Origin: Enterobacter huaxiensis
GTDB lineage: Bacteria; Pseudomonadota; Gammaproteobacteria; Enterobacterales; Enterobacteriaceae
DNA length: 64,000 nt
Direction: 5' to 3'
Assembly (NCBI RefSeq): GCF_003594935.2
Contig: NZ_CP043342.1
Span: 1 to 64,000, forward strand
In this document: piece after piece, positions 1 to 12,808 of the stretch
How the letters are laid out: the number at the start of each line of letters is the position of its first letter
How positions within the stretch are numbered: the stretch's first letter is position 1
Notes under the pieces: model-generated
Database searches by the model: none
What the model saw: only the letters and a program-made list of their open reading frames with translations
Told to the model about the DNA's origin: nothing
Position numbers and translations under genes: made by a program

Positions 1-1395
1 GTGTCACTTTCGCTTTGGCAGCAGTGTCTTGCCCGATTGCAGGATGAGTTACCAGCCACAGAATTCAGTATGTGGATCCGCCCGTTGCAGGCGGAACTGA
101 GCGATAACACGCTGGCTTTGTATGCGCCAAACCGTTTTGTGCTCGATTGGGTAAGGGACAAGTACCTTAATAACATCAATGGACTGCTGAACGATTTCTG
201 CGGGTCAGATGCCCCACAGCTGCGCTTTGAAGTGGGTACAAAGCCGGTCACCCAAACCGTTCGTGAAACCGTAAATGTGGCCGCGCCTGCTCAGGCTGTA
301 CCCGCGCCGGCCCCTCGCGTCGCACCGGCTCGTCAGGGCTGGGATAACGTCCCTGCACCGGCAGAGCCCACCTACCGCTCTAACGTTAACGTTAAACACA
401 CGTTCGATAACTTCGTTGAAGGTAAATCGAACCAGCTGGCCCGCGCGGCGGCTCGTCAGGTTGCCGATAACCCAGGCGGCGCCTATAACCCGCTGTTCCT
501 TTATGGCGGTACGGGTCTGGGTAAAACGCACCTGCTGCATGCGGTGGGTAACGGCATTATGGCGCGTAAGCCTAATGCGAAAGTGGTGTATATGCACTCC
601 GAGCGCTTCGTTCAGGACATGGTAAAAGCCCTGCAAAACAATGCGATCGAAGAGTTTAAACGCTATTATCGTTCCGTTGACGCCCTGCTGATCGATGACA
701 TTCAGTTTTTTGCCAATAAAGAACGATCGCAGGAAGAGTTTTTCCACACCTTCAATGCCCTGCTGGAAGGTAATCAGCAGATCATTTTGACCTCGGATCG
801 TTATCCAAAAGAGATCAACGGCGTTGAAGATCGTCTGAAATCCCGCTTCGGCTGGGGCCTGACCGTGGCGATCGAGCCACCGGAGCTCGAAACCCGCGTT
901 GCGATCCTGATGAAGAAGGCCGATGAGAACGACATTCGCCTGCCGGGTGAAGTCGCGTTCTTCATTGCCAAACGTCTGCGCTCCAACGTGCGTGAGCTGG
1001 AAGGGGCGCTGAACCGCGTTATCGCCAATGCCAACTTTACCGGTCGTGCGATCACCATCGATTTTGTGCGTGAAGCCTTGCGTGATTTGTTGGCATTGCA
1101 GGAAAAACTGGTCACCATCGACAATATTCAGAAGACGGTGGCCGAGTACTACAAAATCAAAGTGGCAGATTTGCTCTCTAAACGTCGTTCCCGCTCCGTG
1201 GCGCGACCGCGTCAGATGGCGATGGCCCTGGCAAAAGAATTAACCAACCACAGCCTGCCGGAAATCGGCGATGCGTTTGGTGGTCGTGACCATACGACCG
1301 TGCTGCATGCTTGCCGCAAGATTGAGCAGTTACGCGAAGAAAGCCACGACATTAAAGAAGATTTTTCCAATTTAATCAGAACCCTATCATCGTGA
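1..1395 (+). CDS. dnaA: Chromosomal replication initiator DnaA
   Basis: DnaA binds DnaA boxes at oriC and melts the origin as an ATP-bound filament. The protein is 464 residues, close to the 467 of E. coli. Domain I is at residues 1-80, followed by a Pro/Ala-rich linker to about 130. The AAA+ domain has a Walker A motif (GGTGLGKT, about 169-176) and a Walker B motif (LLIDDIQFF, about 229-237). The C-terminal DNA-binding domain carries the family signature around [15 protein letters not shown]. The start is GTG at base 1, as in E. coli, so upstream control sites lie outside the window. It is followed after 4 bases by dnaN. Confidence 0.99.
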   Translation: MSLSLWQQCLARLQDELPATEFSMWIRPLQAELSDNTLALYAPNRFVLDWVRDKYLNNINGLLNDFCGSDAPQLRFEVGTKPVTQTVRETVNVAAPAQAVPAPAPRVAPARQGWDNVPAPAEPTYRSNVNVKHTFDNFVEGKSNQLARAAARQVADNPGGAYNPLFLYGGTGLGKTHLLHAVGNGIMARKPNAKVVYMHSERFVQDMVKALQNNAIEEFKRYYRSVDALLIDDIQFFANKERSQEEFFHTFNALLEGNQQIILTSDRYPKEINGVEDRLKSRFGWGLTVAIEPPELETRVAILMKKADENDIRLPGEVAFFIAKRLRSNVRELEGALNRVIANANFTGRAITIDFVREALRDLLALQEKLVTIDNIQKTVAEYYKIKVADLLSKRRSRSVARPRQMAMALAKELTNHSLPEIGDAFGGRDHTTVLHACRKIEQLREESHDIKEDFSNLIRTLSS

Positions 1396-1399
1396 CGCT

Positions 1400-2499
1400 A
1401 TGAAATTTACCGTTGAACGTGAACATTTATTAAAACCGCTGCAACAGGTGAGTGGCCCATTAGGTGGCCGCCCAACGCTGCCTATTCTCGGAAACCTGCT
1501 GCTTCAGGTCGCGGACGGTACGCTGTCGCTGACCGGCACGGATCTGGAAATGGAAATGATCGCGCGCGTTACGCTGACTCAGCCGCACGACGCGGGCGCG
1601 ACCACTGTTCCGGCACGTAAATTCTTTGATATCTGCCGTGGGCTGCCGGAAGGCGCGGAAATTGCGGTACAGCTGGAAGGCGACCGTATGCTGGTGCGCT
1701 CTGGCCGCAGCCGTTTCTCGCTCTCCACCCTGCCTGCGATTGACTTCCCGAACCTCGACGACTGGCAGAGTGAGGTTGAATTTACCCTGCCGCAGGCGAC
1801 GATGAAGCGTCTGATTGAAGCCACGCAGTTCTCAATGGCGCATCAGGACGTTCGTTACTACTTAAACGGCATGCTGTTCGAAACCGAAGGTGAAGAGCTG
1901 CGTACCGTAGCAACCGACGGCCACCGTCTGGCCGTGTGCTCCATGCCGATTGGCGTTTCCCTGCCTAACCATTCGGTGATCGTGCCGCGTAAAGGCGTGA
2001 TTGAGCTGATGCGCATGCTCGACGGCGGCGAAACGCCGCTGCGCGTGCAGATTGGCAGCAACAACATCCGCGCCCACGTGGGTGATTTTGTCTTCACATC
2101 GAAGCTGGTTGACGGCCGTTTCCCGGATTATCGCCGCGTGTTGCCGAAGAATCCGGACAAAACGCTGGAAGCGGGTTGCGACAGTCTCAAGCAGGCGTTT
2201 GCGCGTGCGGCCATTCTCTCCAACGAGAAATTCCGCGGCGTGCGCCTGTACGTGAGCGAAAACCAGATCAAAATCACCGCGAACAACCCGGAGCAGGAAG
2301 AGGCAGAAGAGATTCTGGACGTCACCTACGCCGGGACCGAAATGGAAATCGGTTTTAACGTCAGCTACGTGCTGGATGTGCTCAATGCACTGAAGTGCGA
2401 GAACGTTCGCATTCTGCTGACCGACTCCGTTTCGAGCGTACAGATTGAAGATGCGGCCAGCCAAAGCGCGGCTTATGTTGTCATGCCAATGAGACTGTA

Positions 2500-2500
<1 letters not shown>
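1400..2500 (+). CDS. dnaN: DNA polymerase III beta sliding clamp
   Basis: DnaN is the ring-shaped processivity clamp that tethers DNA polymerase III and many repair proteins to DNA. The 366-residue length and the [21 protein letters not shown] start match the Enterobacteriaceae family exactly, and the conserved C terminus ending in VMPMRL is present. It starts 4 bases after the dnaA stop, and its stop codon overlaps the recF start (TAATG), so dnaA-dnaN-recF is a tight operon with probable translational coupling. Confidence 0.99.
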
Positions 2501-6013
<3,513 letters not shown>

Positions 6014-6038
6014 TCGTCGTTATACCGTACGAAAACTG

Positions 6039-6064
6039 GCCGCGCTTTTAGCGCGGCTTTTTTG
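6039..6064 (+). terminator. Rho-independent terminator after gyrB
   Basis: A 7-bp perfect stem GCCGCGC (6039-6045) / GCGCGGC (6051-6057) with loop TTTTA is followed by six T residues. It lies 25 bases after the gyrB stop. Its right part overlaps the 3' end of the convergent LysR gene. Confidence 0.9.
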
Positions 6065-6983
6065 TGGGCGCAGGCATATCCAGCGACATCATGGACGGTA
6101 AACGACTCGCCAGCGTATCTATAGCCATTCTTACCCTCAGCGGCAGGTGCGGCGTCTGCTGCCACACCGCATGAACGTCGAAACGCACATCCGGGGCCTG
6201 CTTCATGAGCGGGACGAGTTTACCCTGGTGAATATCGTTGACGGCCATCCAGCAGGGCAGCCACGCAATGCCGTGTCCGGCGAGCGCAGCGTCGCAGATC
6301 GCCTGTAAATCATCCATGTTGAGCGACGATCGGGGTGTAAAGGTTCGAGACGTTCCTTCGCTGTCCATCAGCTGCCAGGGTAATACTCTTCCTGCACGCA
6401 GATAGTTAATGGCCGTATGCTGGGATAAATCATCAACGCTTTGTGGCTGGCCTTTCTTCAGAAGATACTCCGGCGCGGCGCACAGCACCATGCGGTGTTC
6501 CCCCAGCTTTCTGGCGACCAGAACGCTGCTGTCCTGAAGCGTGCCGTTGCGCACCGCCATATCAAACCCTTCCTCCACCAGATCCACCACGCGGTCGCTG
6601 AATGACATTTCAAGCTCAAGCCCGGGGTGTTCCTGCGCCAGTTCAATCAGCAGCGGGGCGACGCACTGGCGGCCAAACAGCACCGGCATGGCAACGCGCA
6701 GGCGGCCAGTGACCTGCTGCTTTCCTGTTTCAAGCAGCGATTCCGCACCACGGATCTCCTCCAGCGCGCGCAGGCAGCGTTCATAAAAAAGGGCGCCGCT
6801 ATCGGTCAGACTCTGGCTGCGGGTGGTGCGGTGAAAAAGACGTACCCCCAGCCGCTCTTCAAGGCGGGCGATGCTTTTTCCCACCGCCGAGCGCGACAAA
6901 TGCAGGCGAACTGCGGCCTGAGCAAAACTGCCGGCCTCAACGGCGGCCACAAAAACAGGAATATCCTTCAGCGTATCGGTCAT
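6048..6983 (-). CDS. LysR-family transcriptional regulator
   Basis: The 311-residue protein has the LysR layout: an N-terminal winged helix-turn-helix (about residues 5-65, with AAVRLHLSRSAVGKSIARLE and GVRLFHRTTR) and a C-terminal periplasmic-binding-like effector domain. It is divergently transcribed from an MDR oxidoreductase 110 bases away, the usual arrangement in which a LysR protein controls its neighbour. The effector is unknown. Its last codons run into the gyrB terminator hairpin. The regulator/oxidoreductase pair sits where E. coli carries yidB. Confidence 0.9.
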   Translation of the reverse strand: MTDTLKDIPVFVAAVEAGSFAQAAVRLHLSRSAVGKSIARLEERLGVRLFHRTTRSQSLTDSGALFYERCLRALEEIRGAESLLETGKQQVTGRLRVAMPVLFGRQCVAPLLIELAQEHPGLELEMSFSDRVVDLVEEGFDMAVRNGTLQDSSVLVARKLGEHRMVLCAAPEYLLKKGQPQSVDDLSQHTAINYLRAGRVLPWQLMDSEGTSRTFTPRSSLNMDDLQAICDAALAGHGIAWLPCWMAVNDIHQGKLVPLMKQAPDVRFDVHAVWQQTPHLPLRVRMAIDTLASRLPSMMSLDMPAPTKKPR

Positions 6984-7021
6984 AGATTGTATCGATTATG
7001 GCGTCAATGAAGAGAAAACTT

Positions 7022-7036
7022 ATCGCCACTGGCGAT
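7022..7036. promoter_or_regulatory. Candidate LysR-type operator
   Basis: A perfect 6-bp inverted repeat, ATCGCC-ACT-GGCGAT, spans 15 bp in the divergent intergenic region between the LysR gene and the oxidoreductase. LysR proteins typically bind dyads of about 15 bp (T-N11-A), so it is a reasonable binding site. No experiment is implied. Confidence 0.45.
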
Positions 7037-7093
7037 CTTTAGTCAACGGTAGACTGTCAGTACAGAAGCTCATCTGATGGCAGGAGAAATAAA

Positions 7094-8119
7094 ATGACAG
7101 AGACAATGCAACGCTGGTCCATGGACGCTCTCGGGCGCGAGAGCCTCAGGCTGACGCAGGCACCCGTTCCACAGCCCGGTCCGGGCGAAGTGCGCGTACG
7201 GGTGAATGCCGTTGCGCTTAACTACCGGGATAAAATGGTTGTTGAAGGCACGATGCCGATCCCGCTTTCCTTCCCGTTTACCCCGGCGTCTGATATGGCG
7301 GGCGTGGTGGACCGCATTGGTGAAGGCGTTACGCGCTTCAAACCCGGCACACGCGTCATTTCAACCTTCTTCCCTGAGTGGATCGACGGTAAGCCGCAGG
7401 CGGACGCGCGCAATTTGCCCTATAAAACGTCCGGCGGATACTTCCAGGGCATGCTGGCCGAGTATGTGATTGTGAAGGAAGACGCGCTGGTGGCCTCCCC
7501 GAAAACCCTGGATGACGCCGAGGCCAGCACGCTACCCTGCGCAGGGCTTACCGCATGGTTCGCGCTGGTGGAACGCGGCCAGCTGCGCGCCGGGCAATCG
7601 GTGCTGGTGCAGGGGACGGGCGGCGTGGCGCTCTTTGCTTTGCAAATCGCAAAAGCGCACGGCGCAGAGGTTTTTGTCACCTCGGGGAGTGATGAAAAAC
7701 TGGCGCTGGCCAAAAAACTGGGGGCTAAGCAGGGCATTAACCGGCTGAAGGGCGACTGGGCTGAAAGTACGCTGGCCCTCACCCAGGATCGCGGCATCGA
7801 CCATATTATTGAAACCGTGGGGGGTGAGAACCTGAGGCATTCCCTGCGCGCCGTTGCCGTTCACGGGCGTATATCGGTGATTGGCGTGCTGGCCGGAACG
7901 GAGATTACGCTCTCAGCTGGCGAACTGCTGCTGAAATCCCCCGTCATTCAGGGGATTGGCGTAGGGCACCGTCGGGCGCTGGAAGATTTCGTCCGCGCCG
8001 TGGACGTGACCGGACTGAAACCTGTGATCGAACATCGCTACCGTTTTAACCAGCTCGAACAGGCGTTTGAACACCTCGATCGCGGGGCGTTCGGTAAAAT
8101 CGTGCTTACCCGCGAGTGA
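7094..8119 (+). CDS. Zinc-independent NAD(P)-dependent alcohol dehydrogenase/quinone reductase family
   Basis: The 341-residue protein belongs to the medium-chain dehydrogenase/reductase superfamily. It has an N-terminal GroES-like domain (about 25-130) and a Rossmann fold with the nucleotide-binding stretch VLVQGTGGVALFALQIAKAHGA near residue 170. The Cys/His zinc ligands and GHE motif of classical zinc alcohol dehydrogenases are not evident, pointing to the quinone-oxidoreductase-like branch. A good ribosome-binding site (GGAG, 7081-7086) precedes the ATG. The divergent LysR gene is the probable regulator. The substrate cannot be read from the sequence. Confidence 0.88.
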   Translation: MTETMQRWSMDALGRESLRLTQAPVPQPGPGEVRVRVNAVALNYRDKMVVEGTMPIPLSFPFTPASDMAGVVDRIGEGVTRFKPGTRVISTFFPEWIDGKPQADARNLPYKTSGGYFQGMLAEYVIVKEDALVASPKTLDDAEASTLPCAGLTAWFALVERGQLRAGQSVLVQGTGGVALFALQIAKAHGAEVFVTSGSDEKLALAKKLGAKQGINRLKGDWAESTLALTQDRGIDHIIETVGGENLRHSLRAVAVHGRISVIGVLAGTEITLSAGELLLKSPVIQGIGVGHRRALEDFVRAVDVTGLKPVIEHRYRFNQLEQAFEHLDRGAFGKIVLTRE

Positions 8120-8233
8120 GTCAGCGCTCCCCGGGATTTGCGTAAAAGAGGTTTTCTGCTGCGCAATGTAGCTCTATTTTTGTGGGCTTAATCGCGTTAG
8201 CATGAGGCAGCACTCATTTATCCCGGGGATCTC

Positions 8234-9046
8234 ATGGCTATCAAACTCATTGCAATCGATATGGACGGCACGCTGCTGCTGCCAGACCACACTATCTCTC
8301 CTGCCGTTAAAAACGCGATCGCCGCCGCACGCGAAAAAGGTGTGAACGTGGTCCTGACCACCGGTCGTCCGTATGCGGGCGTGCACAGCTACCTGAAAGA
8401 GCTGCACATGAATCAGCCGGGCGACTACTGCATCACCTACAACGGTGCGCTGGTGCAGAAAGCGGCAGATGGCAGCACGGTTGCGCAAACCGCGCTGAAC
8501 TACGATGACTACCTGTTCCTGGAAAAACTGTCCCGCGACGTCGGCTCCCACTTCCACGCGCTCGATCGCAACACGCTCTATACCGCCAACCGCGATATCA
8601 GCTACTACACCGTGCATGAATCCTTTGTCGCGACGATCCCGCTGGTGTTCTGCGAAGCCGAGAAGATGGACCCGGCGACCCAGTTCCTGAAAGTGATGAT
8701 GATCGACGAGCCTGAGATCCTGGATAAAGCCATCGCACGCATTCCGGCAGAGGTGAGAGAGAAATACACCGTGCTGAAAAGCGCGCCATACTTCCTCGAA
8801 ATCCTCGATAAACGCGTCAATAAAGGCACCGGCGTAAAATCGCTTGCTGATGCGCTGGGGATCAAGCCGGAAGAGATCATGGCGCTGGGCGATCAGGAAA
8901 ATGACATCGCGATGATTGAATTTGCAGGTATGGGCGTGGCGATGGATAACGCTATTCCGTCGGTGAAGGAAGTGGCCAACTTCGTGACCAAGTCTAATCT
9001 GGAAGACGGCGTTGCCTACGCGATCGAGAAATTTGTGCTGCAGTAA
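8234..9046 (+). CDS. yidA: Sugar phosphatase YidA (HAD superfamily, Cof type)
   Basis: YidA dephosphorylates sugar phosphates such as erythrose 4-phosphate and alpha-glucose 1-phosphate in vitro in E. coli. The 270-residue product has the HAD nucleophile motif DMDGT (Asp9, Asp11) at the N terminus, the TTGRPYAG motif II, a Lys in the DKRVNKGTGV region and the acidic motif GDQENDIAMIEFAGMGVAMDNA. This is the Cof-type IIB cap layout. It stands alone between the oxidoreductase gene and the galactonate operon, with its own terminator. Confidence 0.97.
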   Translation: MAIKLIAIDMDGTLLLPDHTISPAVKNAIAAAREKGVNVVLTTGRPYAGVHSYLKELHMNQPGDYCITYNGALVQKAADGSTVAQTALNYDDYLFLEKLSRDVGSHFHALDRNTLYTANRDISYYTVHESFVATIPLVFCEAEKMDPATQFLKVMMIDEPEILDKAIARIPAEVREKYTVLKSAPYFLEILDKRVNKGTGVKSLADALGIKPEEIMALGDQENDIAMIEFAGMGVAMDNAIPSVKEVANFVTKSNLEDGVAYAIEKFVLQ

Positions 9047-9065
9047 CGCTTATTTTTAATCATCA

Positions 9066-9094
9066 GCCTCGGTTATCAACCGGGGCTTTTTTTT
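9066..9094 (+). terminator. Rho-independent terminator after yidA
   Basis: A stem GCCTCGGTT (9066-9074) / AACCGGGGC (9078-9086) with one G-T wobble and a 3-base loop is followed by eight T residues, 20 bases after the yidA stop. Confidence 0.9.
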
Positions 9095-9132
9095 GCGCTG
9101 AATTTATCGAATTGTTCTTTTTGTGATCTGGA

Positions 9133-9164
9133 TTGTAGTACAACATTAAATGATTGTACTACAT
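9133..9164. promoter_or_regulatory. Tandem DgoR operator-like palindromes
   Basis: Two near-identical 11-bp dyads lie upstream of dgoR: TTGTAGTACAA (9133-9143) and TTGTACTACAT (9154-9164). Their centres are 21 bp apart, two helical turns, so two dimers would bind the same face of the DNA. The TTGTA-N-TACAA form is typical of FadR-subfamily GntR operators. Assignment to DgoR is inferred from the position 109 bp before its start. A TGTGA half-site at 9122-9126 could belong to CRP. Confidence 0.7.
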
Positions 9165-9272
9165 TACCACCACGACAAAGACGAAAGGCTTCACGTTTGT
9201 ACTGCAAAAGTGAGGCGAAATTCGGCGGTCACGGTAAAGTAGTGATGGACATACAGAGCACAAGGACTCTCC

Positions 9273-9962
9273 ATGACTCTCAATAAAACCGATCGCATTG
9301 TCATTACGCTGGGCACCCAGATTGTGGGCGGCAAGTACGTTCCCGGCTCGCCGCTGCCGGCAGAGGCTGAGCTGTGCGAGGAGTTTGAAACCTCGCGCAA
9401 CATCATCCGGGAAGTTTTCCGCTCGCTGATGGCGAAGCGGCTGATTGAAATGAAGCGCTATCGCGGCGCGTTTGTTGCCCCGCGCAACCAGTGGAACTAC
9501 CTCGATACCGACGTACTGCAGTGGGTGCTGGAAAACGACTACGACCCGCGGCTAATCGGTGCGATGAGCGAAGTCCGAAACCTGGTCGAACCGGCCATCG
9601 CCCGCTGGGCGGCTGAACGCGCAACCTCCGGCGATTTGGCGCAGATCGAGTCGGCTTTAAACGACATGATCGCCAATAACCAGAACCGGGAGGCGTTCAA
9701 CGAGGCGGATATTCGCTATCACGAAGCGGTGCTGCAGTCGGTGCATAACCCGGTATTACAGCAGCTTAGCGTGGCGATCAGCTCGCTACAGCGGGCGGTA
9801 TTTGAACGTACCTGGATGGGCGATGAGGCCAATATGCCAAAAACGCTCCAGGAACATAAAGCGCTGTTCGATGCGATACGGCATCAGGACGGCGATGCGG
9901 CAGAGCAGGCGGCCCTCACGATGATCGCCAGCTCGACACGAAGGCTGAAGGAAATCACATGA
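9273..9962 (+). CDS. dgoR: D-galactonate catabolism repressor DgoR (GntR family)
   Basis: DgoR represses the dgo operon and is relieved by D-galactonate in E. coli. The 229-residue protein has a GntR winged helix (about 12-75: LPAEAELCEEFETSRNIIREVFRSLMAKRLIEMKRYRGAFVAP) and a C-terminal all-helical FCD effector domain with metal-binding His candidates (DIRYHEAVL, ...HKAL). The stop overlaps the dgoK start (ATGA), so regulator and enzymes share one transcript and repression is autoregulatory. Confidence 0.97.
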   Translation: MTLNKTDRIVITLGTQIVGGKYVPGSPLPAEAELCEEFETSRNIIREVFRSLMAKRLIEMKRYRGAFVAPRNQWNYLDTDVLQWVLENDYDPRLIGAMSEVRNLVEPAIARWAAERATSGDLAQIESALNDMIANNQNREAFNEADIRYHEAVLQSVHNPVLQQLSVAISSLQRAVFERTWMGDEANMPKTLQEHKALFDAIRHQDGDAAEQAALTMIASSTRRLKEIT

Positions 9963-10837
9963 CATCTCGCTACATCGCAGTTGACTGGGGATCGACCAAC
10001 CTGCGCGCCTGGCTTTACCAGGGCGAGCAGTGCCTGGAGAGCAGGCAATCAGAAGCAGGCGTGACGCGCCTGAACGGTAAATCCCCCGCGGCGGTGTTAG
10101 CAGAGGTCACACAACACTGGCGCGATAGCGCCACGCCGGTCGTGATGGCGGGAATGGTAGGCAGCAACGTGGGCTGGAAGATAGCGCCTTACCTGCCTGT
10201 TCCTGCCCATTTCTCCGCGATTGGCGAGCAGTTAACGTCCGTTGGCGACAATATCTGGATTATTCCCGGCCTGTGCGTCTCTCGCGACGATAACCACAAC
10301 GTGATGCGCGGCGAAGAGACGCAGCTGCTTGGCGCGCGCACGCTTTCTCCTTCTTCTGTCTACGTCATGCCCGGAACGCACTGCAAGTGGGTCCAGGCCG
10401 ACGCTGAGCAAATCCACGATTTTCGCACCGTGATGACCGGCGAACTGCACCACTTGCTGCTCACCCATTCGCTGGTTGGGGCCGGCTTGCCGGAGCAAGA
10501 AACCTCGTCAGAGGCGTTTGCCGCCGGGCTTGAACGTGGAATCGCTTCTCCTGACGTTTTGCCACAGCTTTTTGAGGTTCGCGCCTCGCACGTGCTGGGA
10601 AATCTCCCGCGCGAGCAGGTTAGCGAGTTTCTCTCTGGCCTGCTGATCGGCGCAGAGGTCGCCAGCATGCGCGATTTCGTCGCGCACGAGCAGGCCATCA
10701 CGATTGTCGCCGGCGCATCGCTGACGTCGCGCTACGTGCAGGCGTTTCGCGCCGTAGGGCGTGATGTTGCAACGGTATCCGGCGACACGGCATTTCAGGC
10801 AGGAATAAGGAGCATCGCCCATGCAGTGGCAAACTGA
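9959..10837 (+). CDS. dgoK: 2-dehydro-3-deoxygalactonokinase DgoK
   Basis: DgoK phosphorylates 2-dehydro-3-deoxy-D-galactonate to the 6-phosphate, the second step of the De Ley-Doudoroff galactonate pathway. The 292-residue product starts MTSRYIAVDWGSTNLRAW, where DWGSTN resembles the phosphate-1 motif of the ASKHA kinase fold, and it has a late glycine-rich VAGASLTSRY segment. It overlaps dgoR by 4 bases and dgoA by 17 bases. Confidence 0.97.
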   Translation: MTSRYIAVDWGSTNLRAWLYQGEQCLESRQSEAGVTRLNGKSPAAVLAEVTQHWRDSATPVVMAGMVGSNVGWKIAPYLPVPAHFSAIGEQLTSVGDNIWIIPGLCVSRDDNHNVMRGEETQLLGARTLSPSSVYVMPGTHCKWVQADAEQIHDFRTVMTGELHHLLLTHSLVGAGLPEQETSSEAFAAGLERGIASPDVLPQLFEVRASHVLGNLPREQVSEFLSGLLIGAEVASMRDFVAHEQAITIVAGASLTSRYVQAFRAVGRDVATVSGDTAFQAGIRSIAHAVAN

Positions 10838-11438
10838 TCTTCCCCTCATCGCGATTTTGCGCGGCATCACGCCAGATGAGGCGTTAGCCCACGTCGGCGC
10901 GGTTATCGACGCCGGGTTCGACGCGGTAGAAATCCCACTCAACTCTCCGGAATGGGAAAAAAGCATTTCGGCCGTGGTGGAGGCGTTCGGCGATAAGGCG
11001 CTGATTGGCGCAGGAACCGTCTTACAGCCGGAGCAGGTGGACAGGCTGGCAGAGATAGGCTGCAGGCTTATCGTCACGCCCAACATCAATCCTGAGGTGA
11101 TCCGCCGTGCGGTAGGTTACGGCATGACCGTCTGCCCGGGATGCGCTACCGCCACAGAAGCGTTTACGGCACTTGATGCCGGCGCGCAGTCGCTCAAAAT
11201 TTTCCCGTCATCGGCGTTTGGACCGGACTACATCAAAGCGTTGAAAGCGGTATTGCCCGCCAGCGTGCCGGTCTTTGCCGTGGGCGGCGTAACGCCAGAA
11301 AACCTGGGCCAGTGGATGAGCGCGGGCTGTGTGGGCGCCGGGCTGGGCAGCGATCTGTATCGTGCCGGGCAGTCCGTGGAACGTACCGCACAGCAGGCGG
11401 CAGCATTTGTGAAAGCGTATCGAGAGGCAGTGAAATGA
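10821..11438 (+). CDS. dgoA: 2-dehydro-3-deoxy-6-phosphogalactonate aldolase DgoA
   Basis: DgoA cleaves KDP-galactonate to pyruvate and glyceraldehyde 3-phosphate. The 205-residue protein is a KDPG-type TIM-barrel aldolase. The Schiff-base lysine is in [13 protein letters not shown] (Lys126), the conserved Glu is in the [13 protein letters not shown] region, and VTPNINPEV and [10 protein letters not shown] are family motifs. It overlaps dgoD by 4 bases (ATGA). In E. coli this gene and dgoD were once annotated as one fusion, but here they are separate, overlapping frames. Confidence 0.97.
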   Translation: MQWQTDLPLIAILRGITPDEALAHVGAVIDAGFDAVEIPLNSPEWEKSISAVVEAFGDKALIGAGTVLQPEQVDRLAEIGCRLIVTPNINPEVIRRAVGYGMTVCPGCATATEAFTALDAGAQSLKIFPSSAFGPDYIKALKAVLPASVPVFAVGGVTPENLGQWMSAGCVGAGLGSDLYRAGQSVERTAQQAAAFVKAYREAVK

Positions 11439-12583
11439 AAATAACCAAACTCACCACGTACCGTTTACCCCCGCGCTGGATGTTCCTGAAAATCGAAACC
11501 GATGAAGGGGTCGTGGGCTGGGGCGAGCCGGTGATAGAAGGACGTGCGCGCACCGTAGAAGCGGCGGTGCACGAGCTGGGTGAATACCTGATTGGTCAGG
11601 ATCCGGCGCGCATCAACGACCTGTGGCAGGTGATGTACCGCGCGGGCTTCTACCGCGGGGGCCCGATCCTGATGAGCGCCATCGCCGGTATCGACCAGGC
11701 GCTGTGGGATATCAAAGGTAAAGTGCTGAACGCGCCGGTCTGGCAGCTAATGGGCGGCCTGGTGCGCGATAAAATCAAAGCCTACAGCTGGGTCGGCGGC
11801 GACCGCCCTGCGGAAGTGATCGACGGCATCACGCAGCTGCGCAACATCGGCTTTGATACCTTCAAGCTCAACGGCTGCGAAGAGATGGGGATTATCGACA
11901 ATTCACGCGCGGTAGACCGGGCGGTCAATACCGTGGCGCAAATCCGTGAAGCCTTCGGCAACGAAATTGAGTTTGGTCTGGATTTCCACGGCCGCGTCAG
12001 CGCGCCGATGGCCAAAGTGCTGATTAAAGAGCTGGAGCCGTATCGCCCGCTGTTTATCGAAGAGCCGGTGCTGGCCGAGCAGGCAGAGTACTATCCGAAG
12101 CTGGCTGAACAGACCCACATTCCGATCGCGGCGGGTGAACGCATGTTCTCGCGCTTCGAGTTCAAGCGCGTGCTGGAAGCGGGCGGCATTGCGATCCTGC
12201 AGCCGGACCTCTCCCACGCGGGCGGCATCACCGAATGCTACAAAATTGCCGGGATGGCCGAAGCCTACGATGTGGCGCTGGCGCCGCACTGTCCGCTCGG
12301 GCCGATCGCGCTGGCGGCCTGTCTGCACGTCGACTTTGTCTCCCGCAACGCCGTGTTCCAGGAACAGAGCATGGGGATTCACTATAACAAGGGCGCGGAG
12401 CTGCTCGATTTTGTGAAAAACAAAGAAGACTTCAGCATGGAAGGCGGTTTCTTTAAACCGTTAACGAAGCCGGGCCTTGGCGTAGAAATTGACGAAGCCA
12501 AAGTCATTGAGCTGAGTAAACATGCGCCGGACTGGCGCAACCCGCTATGGCGTCATGAAGATGGCAGCGTAGCCGAATGGTAA
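11435..12583 (+). CDS. dgoD: D-galactonate dehydratase DgoD
   Basis: DgoD dehydrates D-galactonate to 2-dehydro-3-deoxygalactonate, the first pathway step. The start is taken at the ATG at 11435 overlapping the dgoA stop, giving 382 residues and the family N terminus [20 protein letters not shown] longer in-frame extension upstream only reads dgoA in another frame. It is an enolase-superfamily (mandelate racemase branch) barrel with metal-ligand segments at LDFHGR, IEEPVL and [12 protein letters not shown], and a His in [10 protein letters not shown]. Its stop codon is the first base of an ERIC element. Confidence 0.97.
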   Translation: MKITKLTTYRLPPRWMFLKIETDEGVVGWGEPVIEGRARTVEAAVHELGEYLIGQDPARINDLWQVMYRAGFYRGGPILMSAIAGIDQALWDIKGKVLNAPVWQLMGGLVRDKIKAYSWVGGDRPAEVIDGITQLRNIGFDTFKLNGCEEMGIIDNSRAVDRAVNTVAQIREAFGNEIEFGLDFHGRVSAPMAKVLIKELEPYRPLFIEEPVLAEQAEYYPKLAEQTHIPIAAGERMFSRFEFKRVLEAGGIAILQPDLSHAGGITECYKIAGMAEAYDVALAPHCPLGPIALAACLHVDFVSRNAVFQEQSMGIHYNKGAELLDFVKNKEDFSMEGGFFKPLTKPGLGVEIDEAKVIELSKHAPDWRNPLWRHEDGSVAEW

Positions 12584-12709
12584 ATGCGCGTCATACTTCG
12601 CGCTGGTGATGCGTTGGCTGCGTTTTCTTACCCCGGTCACATACTTTTGTATGCTCCCGGGGATGCGAAAACTTGCCGCCTTCCCCCAGCACGAATTATT
12701 TAGCGCATT
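12583..12709. repeat. ERIC element (127 bp)
   Basis: The element is bounded by inverted repeats AATGCGC (12583-12589) and GCGCATT (12703-12709), giving 127 bp, the standard ERIC length. The centre has the ERIC core hairpin: CCCCGG-TCA-CATAC at 12631-12644 pairs with GTATG-CT-CCCGGGG at 12649-12662, resembling the known ERIC core in reverse complement. It fills most of the dgoD-dgoT gap, so dgo transcripts would carry a long hairpin between the enzyme and transporter genes. Confidence 0.88.
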
Positions 12710-12808
12710 CCGTTTACGTTTTTAACTAAAAAAACCAAATACACCCTCTGTAAATTACAGGGCATGGTGAGCGGCTTCGCTATGCCCAAAATCTGGAGAC
12801 AGATTGCG

